Assembly (NCBI GenBank): GCA_030832135.1
Contig: JAURJS010000007.1
Location: 1 to 15,789, forward strand
DNA: 15,789 nucleotides
Reading direction: 5' to 3'
DNA from: Candidatus Planktophila sp.
GTDB taxonomy: Bacteria; Actinomycetota; Actinomycetes; Nanopelagicales; Nanopelagicaceae
Position 1 is the stretch's first letter; each line of letters starts with the position of its first letter. The position numbers and the translations under genes are program-made. The notes below the pieces were generated by a model that saw only the letters and a list, made by a program, of their open reading frames with translations, was not told the origin of the DNA and did not search any database. Positions 13,697-15,789 of the stretch are shown here, in pieces.

Positions 13697-15574
13697 CTAA
13701 TGCGAGAGTGAATACGGGTCAATTCGAAGCGAAGGCAAACTCTTCTTGCCGACGCTTCGTCTGCGCATAAACTCGTGGAGAGTTAATATCAACTTCTCCC
13801 CCACCTCAAGGGGAACGGTGAGAATCAGCGATGACTTATCTCCAATGGTGATAGGTCCAAGAATCTTTGTTTCACTTGGAATCCTTCCCTCTTCGCGGGC
13901 TGAGGCAAGTGCCGATTGCAGTCGAGAGATTTCTGAAGGATCCATCAAGAGCTTAACCGCACGAACATAGGGAGGCAACGATAGAGATTGCCTCTCTTCC
14001 AGCTCACGATGTATTGCCATCGAAGGATTCCACGTTGTCAGCGCTGTAGAAATGACATGCCCCTCATCTTGTATTAAGAGAATCACACCGCTTGGTGAAA
14101 CGAGTGCAGCGTGAGAGAAGAACATTTCACGGACCCGCTCATTTGCCCGCATATCAGGTTGGTTTAAGAATCTATTTCCCTCAAGGAAGAGAACGGCGCT
14201 ATATCCACCTTCTCTAAAGGGCGCCATACCAGGAGTGGCCAGAACTATTCCATTACCTACATATGAATCCACCGGATGATCAGAGGTTGAAATCACTGAA
14301 GTCACACCAGGAAATAAGAGCCCTAGTTCATGCTGATGTCGATCTGCACCCCGAGATTGCATCGAGAGTCGCTCTGAATGACACCATGAACATTTCCATT
14401 GAACAACTTTTTCTAGGCAGTGGTTGCATGTAATAGGCGCGCTCAGAGTTAACTTCTCATGAGCACCGCCACAAACACAGCGTGAAATAGTTTTACATTG
14501 ACCACATTTGATCGCCTGTGCATACCCTTTGAGCGGAACTATGCATAGAACAGGACCAATGGCGAGAGCCTTCCTAATGATGGGTATCGCACGTGAGGGT
14601 AGCAATTCGCCATGTTCAGAAGAATATGTTGATACCTTCACCTTGCCACGAGAGCGCTTATATTCAATCCATCCGGTATCGATTAACCGTGCTACTTCGC
14701 TACTCGGACTGTAACCGACGAAGATGAGATTGAAAGCTTCCTCTCTATTGCGCAGTAAGGCGATATCTCGTGCATTCCAACCAGGACTACGTCGCTCATA
14801 GAGATGTTCTGAACCCTCGTTATAAATCATCACTGTGCGCAAATGTGAAACCGGGGTGAAGACTGCAGAACGGGTGCCGATAACAATTCTCACCTTACCG
14901 ATTCTGGCCTTGAGGAAGTTTCGATATTGATCTGATTTGGGGAGCTTGGAATCTATTACAACAAAATCAAGATTAAGTAGCGCCAACTCCTTTGAAAGAC
15001 GAGAGACTTCATGGACATCAGGAAGAACAACGAGGACTCCCCCGTATTTTGATTGCTCTGCAATCTTTCTTGCCATGAGATGAGAGCGATCTAGATGAGG
15101 AGGTAGTTGTATGAAGTGGCGCTGCGAATTTCCTTTCTCCACATTGTAGGAGCTCTGATGATCGAGGAACTCCTTCTCCACGCCAAGTACCCGATCGGGA
15201 ATTGCTGATCTAATGAGGTCAAAAGGATGCGCCGCATAACGTTTCGATGCTTCGCCAATGAGGTTGATTATCTCTTGCGTCATGAGCGGAAGTGAACCGA
15301 GCACCTTGGAGATGCTCTTCAGCCCAGAAATACTCTCCGGAGCAACAATCTCAATAACTAACGCCGTTATCTCCCTTCCATGAAATGGCACCAAAACTAG
15401 CGAACCAACCTTGATGGATTCCGCCAAGTTCCCAGGGATGAGATAAGAGAATGGGGTATCGAGATGATAGACCGATGCATCTACCCAAAGATGAGCAACC
15501 GCGAATTCACCTAGCGGTGGAACGGGCGGAAGAGAGGCGAGCTCACGTTTTAAAGTGAGCTTGCCCTTAACCAT
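13697..15574 (-). CDS. priA: PriA-like primosomal protein N' without helicase motifs
   Basis: 625-residue homologue of the replication-restart protein PriA. The N-terminal DNA-binding domain (about 25-115) is recognisable (VDASVYHLDTPFSYLIP). The central helicase part is degenerate: no Walker A GxGKT is found, and the DEEH box is replaced by YNEGSEHLYE (251-260), although GTRSAVF (233-239) survives. The eight zinc-binding cysteines remain as four pairs (357/360, 366/368, 383/386, 395/398). Loss of ATPase motifs is known for actinobacterial PriA, so this is a lineage trait and not decay; the frame is intact. Its likely role is structural, in DNA and partner binding. AAGGCGAG precedes ATG 15574, 25 nt after metK. 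Confidence 0.92.
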   Translation of the reverse strand: MVKGKLTLKRELASLPPVPPLGEFAVAHLWVDASVYHLDTPFSYLIPGNLAESIKVGSLVLVPFHGREITALVIEIVAPESISGLKSISKVLGSLPLMTQEIINLIGEASKRYAAHPFDLIRSAIPDRVLGVEKEFLDHQSSYNVEKGNSQRHFIQLPPHLDRSHLMARKIAEQSKYGGVLVVLPDVHEVSRLSKELALLNLDFVVIDSKLPKSDQYRNFLKARIGKVRIVIGTRSAVFTPVSHLRTVMIYNEGSEHLYERRSPGWNARDIALLRNREEAFNLIFVGYSPSSEVARLIDTGWIEYKRSRGKVKVSTYSSEHGELLPSRAIPIIRKALAIGPVLCIVPLKGYAQAIKCGQCKTISRCVCGGAHEKLTLSAPITCNHCLEKVVQWKCSWCHSERLSMQSRGADRHQHELGLLFPGVTSVISTSDHPVDSYVGNGIVLATPGMAPFREGGYSAVLFLEGNRFLNQPDMRANERVREMFFSHAALVSPSGVILLIQDEGHVISTALTTWNPSMAIHRELEERQSLSLPPYVRAVKLLMDPSEISRLQSALASAREEGRIPSETKILGPITIGDKSSLILTVPLEVGEKLILTLHEFMRRRSVGKKSLPSLRIDPYSLSH

Positions 15575-15599
15575 GAACTCGCCTTATATGAATGTTTGA

Positions 15600-15789
15600 T
15601 TACTTCACTGCAGCTTGGAGGGCAGCAACGCGGTCTGTCTTCTCCCAGGTGAAGTCAGCAAGCTCTCGACCGAAGTGGCCGTAGGAAGCAGTCTGTGAAT
15701 AGATAGGGCGCAGAAGATTGAGGTCACGAATGATCGCAGCTGGGCGCAGATCAAAGACAGCTGTTACCGCCTCTTGAATCTTCGCAATC
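15600..15789 (-). CDS. metK: S-adenosylmethionine synthetase, C-terminal part (runs off the window)
   Basis: Makes SAM from methionine and ATP. Only the last 62 full codons are in the window; the gene continues past the right edge. Reading the minus strand gives [20 protein letters not shown], then [26 protein letters not shown] and a TAA stop at 15602-15600. The GHFGRE and FTWEKTD segments are the conserved MetK C terminus. metK-priA is a common actinobacterial neighbourhood. SAM made here is the methyl donor used by RsmB, encoded further down the same run. Confidence 0.95.
   Translation of the reverse strand, partial: IAKIQEAVTAVFDLRPAAIIRDLNLLRPIYSQTASYGHFGRELADFTWEKTDRVAALQAAVK

Noticed and set aside
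13697..15574. priA as a decaying pseudogene
   Set aside because: The frame is intact over 625 codons with conserved cysteines, and loss of helicase motifs is general in actinobacterial PriA.
1..15789. Mobile elements, CRISPR arrays, phage or defence systems
   Set aside because: I saw no transposase, integrase, direct-repeat array or toxin-antitoxin pair; almost the whole window is taken up by recognisable genes.

Overview
The window looks like an ordinary chromosomal segment of a streamlined, medium-GC actinobacterium. A freshwater acI/Nanopelagicales-type lineage is my best guess, but this is inference because no rRNA is present. The evidence is an actinobacterial-style PriA without helicase motifs, a SerB with two N-terminal ACT-like regions beside a lone ABC ATPase (as in Mycobacterium), a long-form HisG, the metK-priA-def-fmt-rsmB-rpe-hisE-hisG order, very short or overlapping gene junctions, and many apparently leaderless start codons. 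I see no mobile element, CRISPR array, phage gene or defence system.

Left part, plus strand (1-3285): tRNA-Leu(GAG) sits 15 nt before apt (adenine salvage). A cell-surface acyltransferase fused to an SGNH domain follows, coupled to apt by a TGATG overlap. Thymidine kinase (tdk) comes next, behind a leader carrying a perfect 16-bp palindrome.

Middle (3297-7835): a DUF554 membrane protein (minus) and a YczE-type membrane protein (plus) diverge from a 22-bp gap that holds two overlapping -10 boxes. A purine-type NCS2 permease (plus) follows and ends at the one clear intrinsic terminator (6301-6330). A minus-strand pair, ABC ATPase then ung, runs into that terminator from the other side. serB diverges from the ABC gene.

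Right part, minus strand (9040-15789): a dense housekeeping run, read right to left: metK (partial), priA, def, fmt, rsmB, rpe, hisE, hisG. It combines SAM synthesis, replication restart, N-terminal formyl-Met handling, rRNA methylation, the pentose phosphate pathway and the entry to histidine synthesis. hisG ends one base from the converging serB.

The most notable signal is regulatory. Seven of the 16 visible start codons are preceded by TANNNT at exactly six nucleotides from ATG (YczE, DUF554, ABC ATPase, serB, hisE, rpe, def). This is the geometry of a sigma-70-type -10 box driving a leaderless mRNA whose first base is the A of ATG. Several of these lie inside the apparent operon and would divide it into separately started units. 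The remaining starts have a Shine-Dalgarno, are coupled to an upstream stop, or both.
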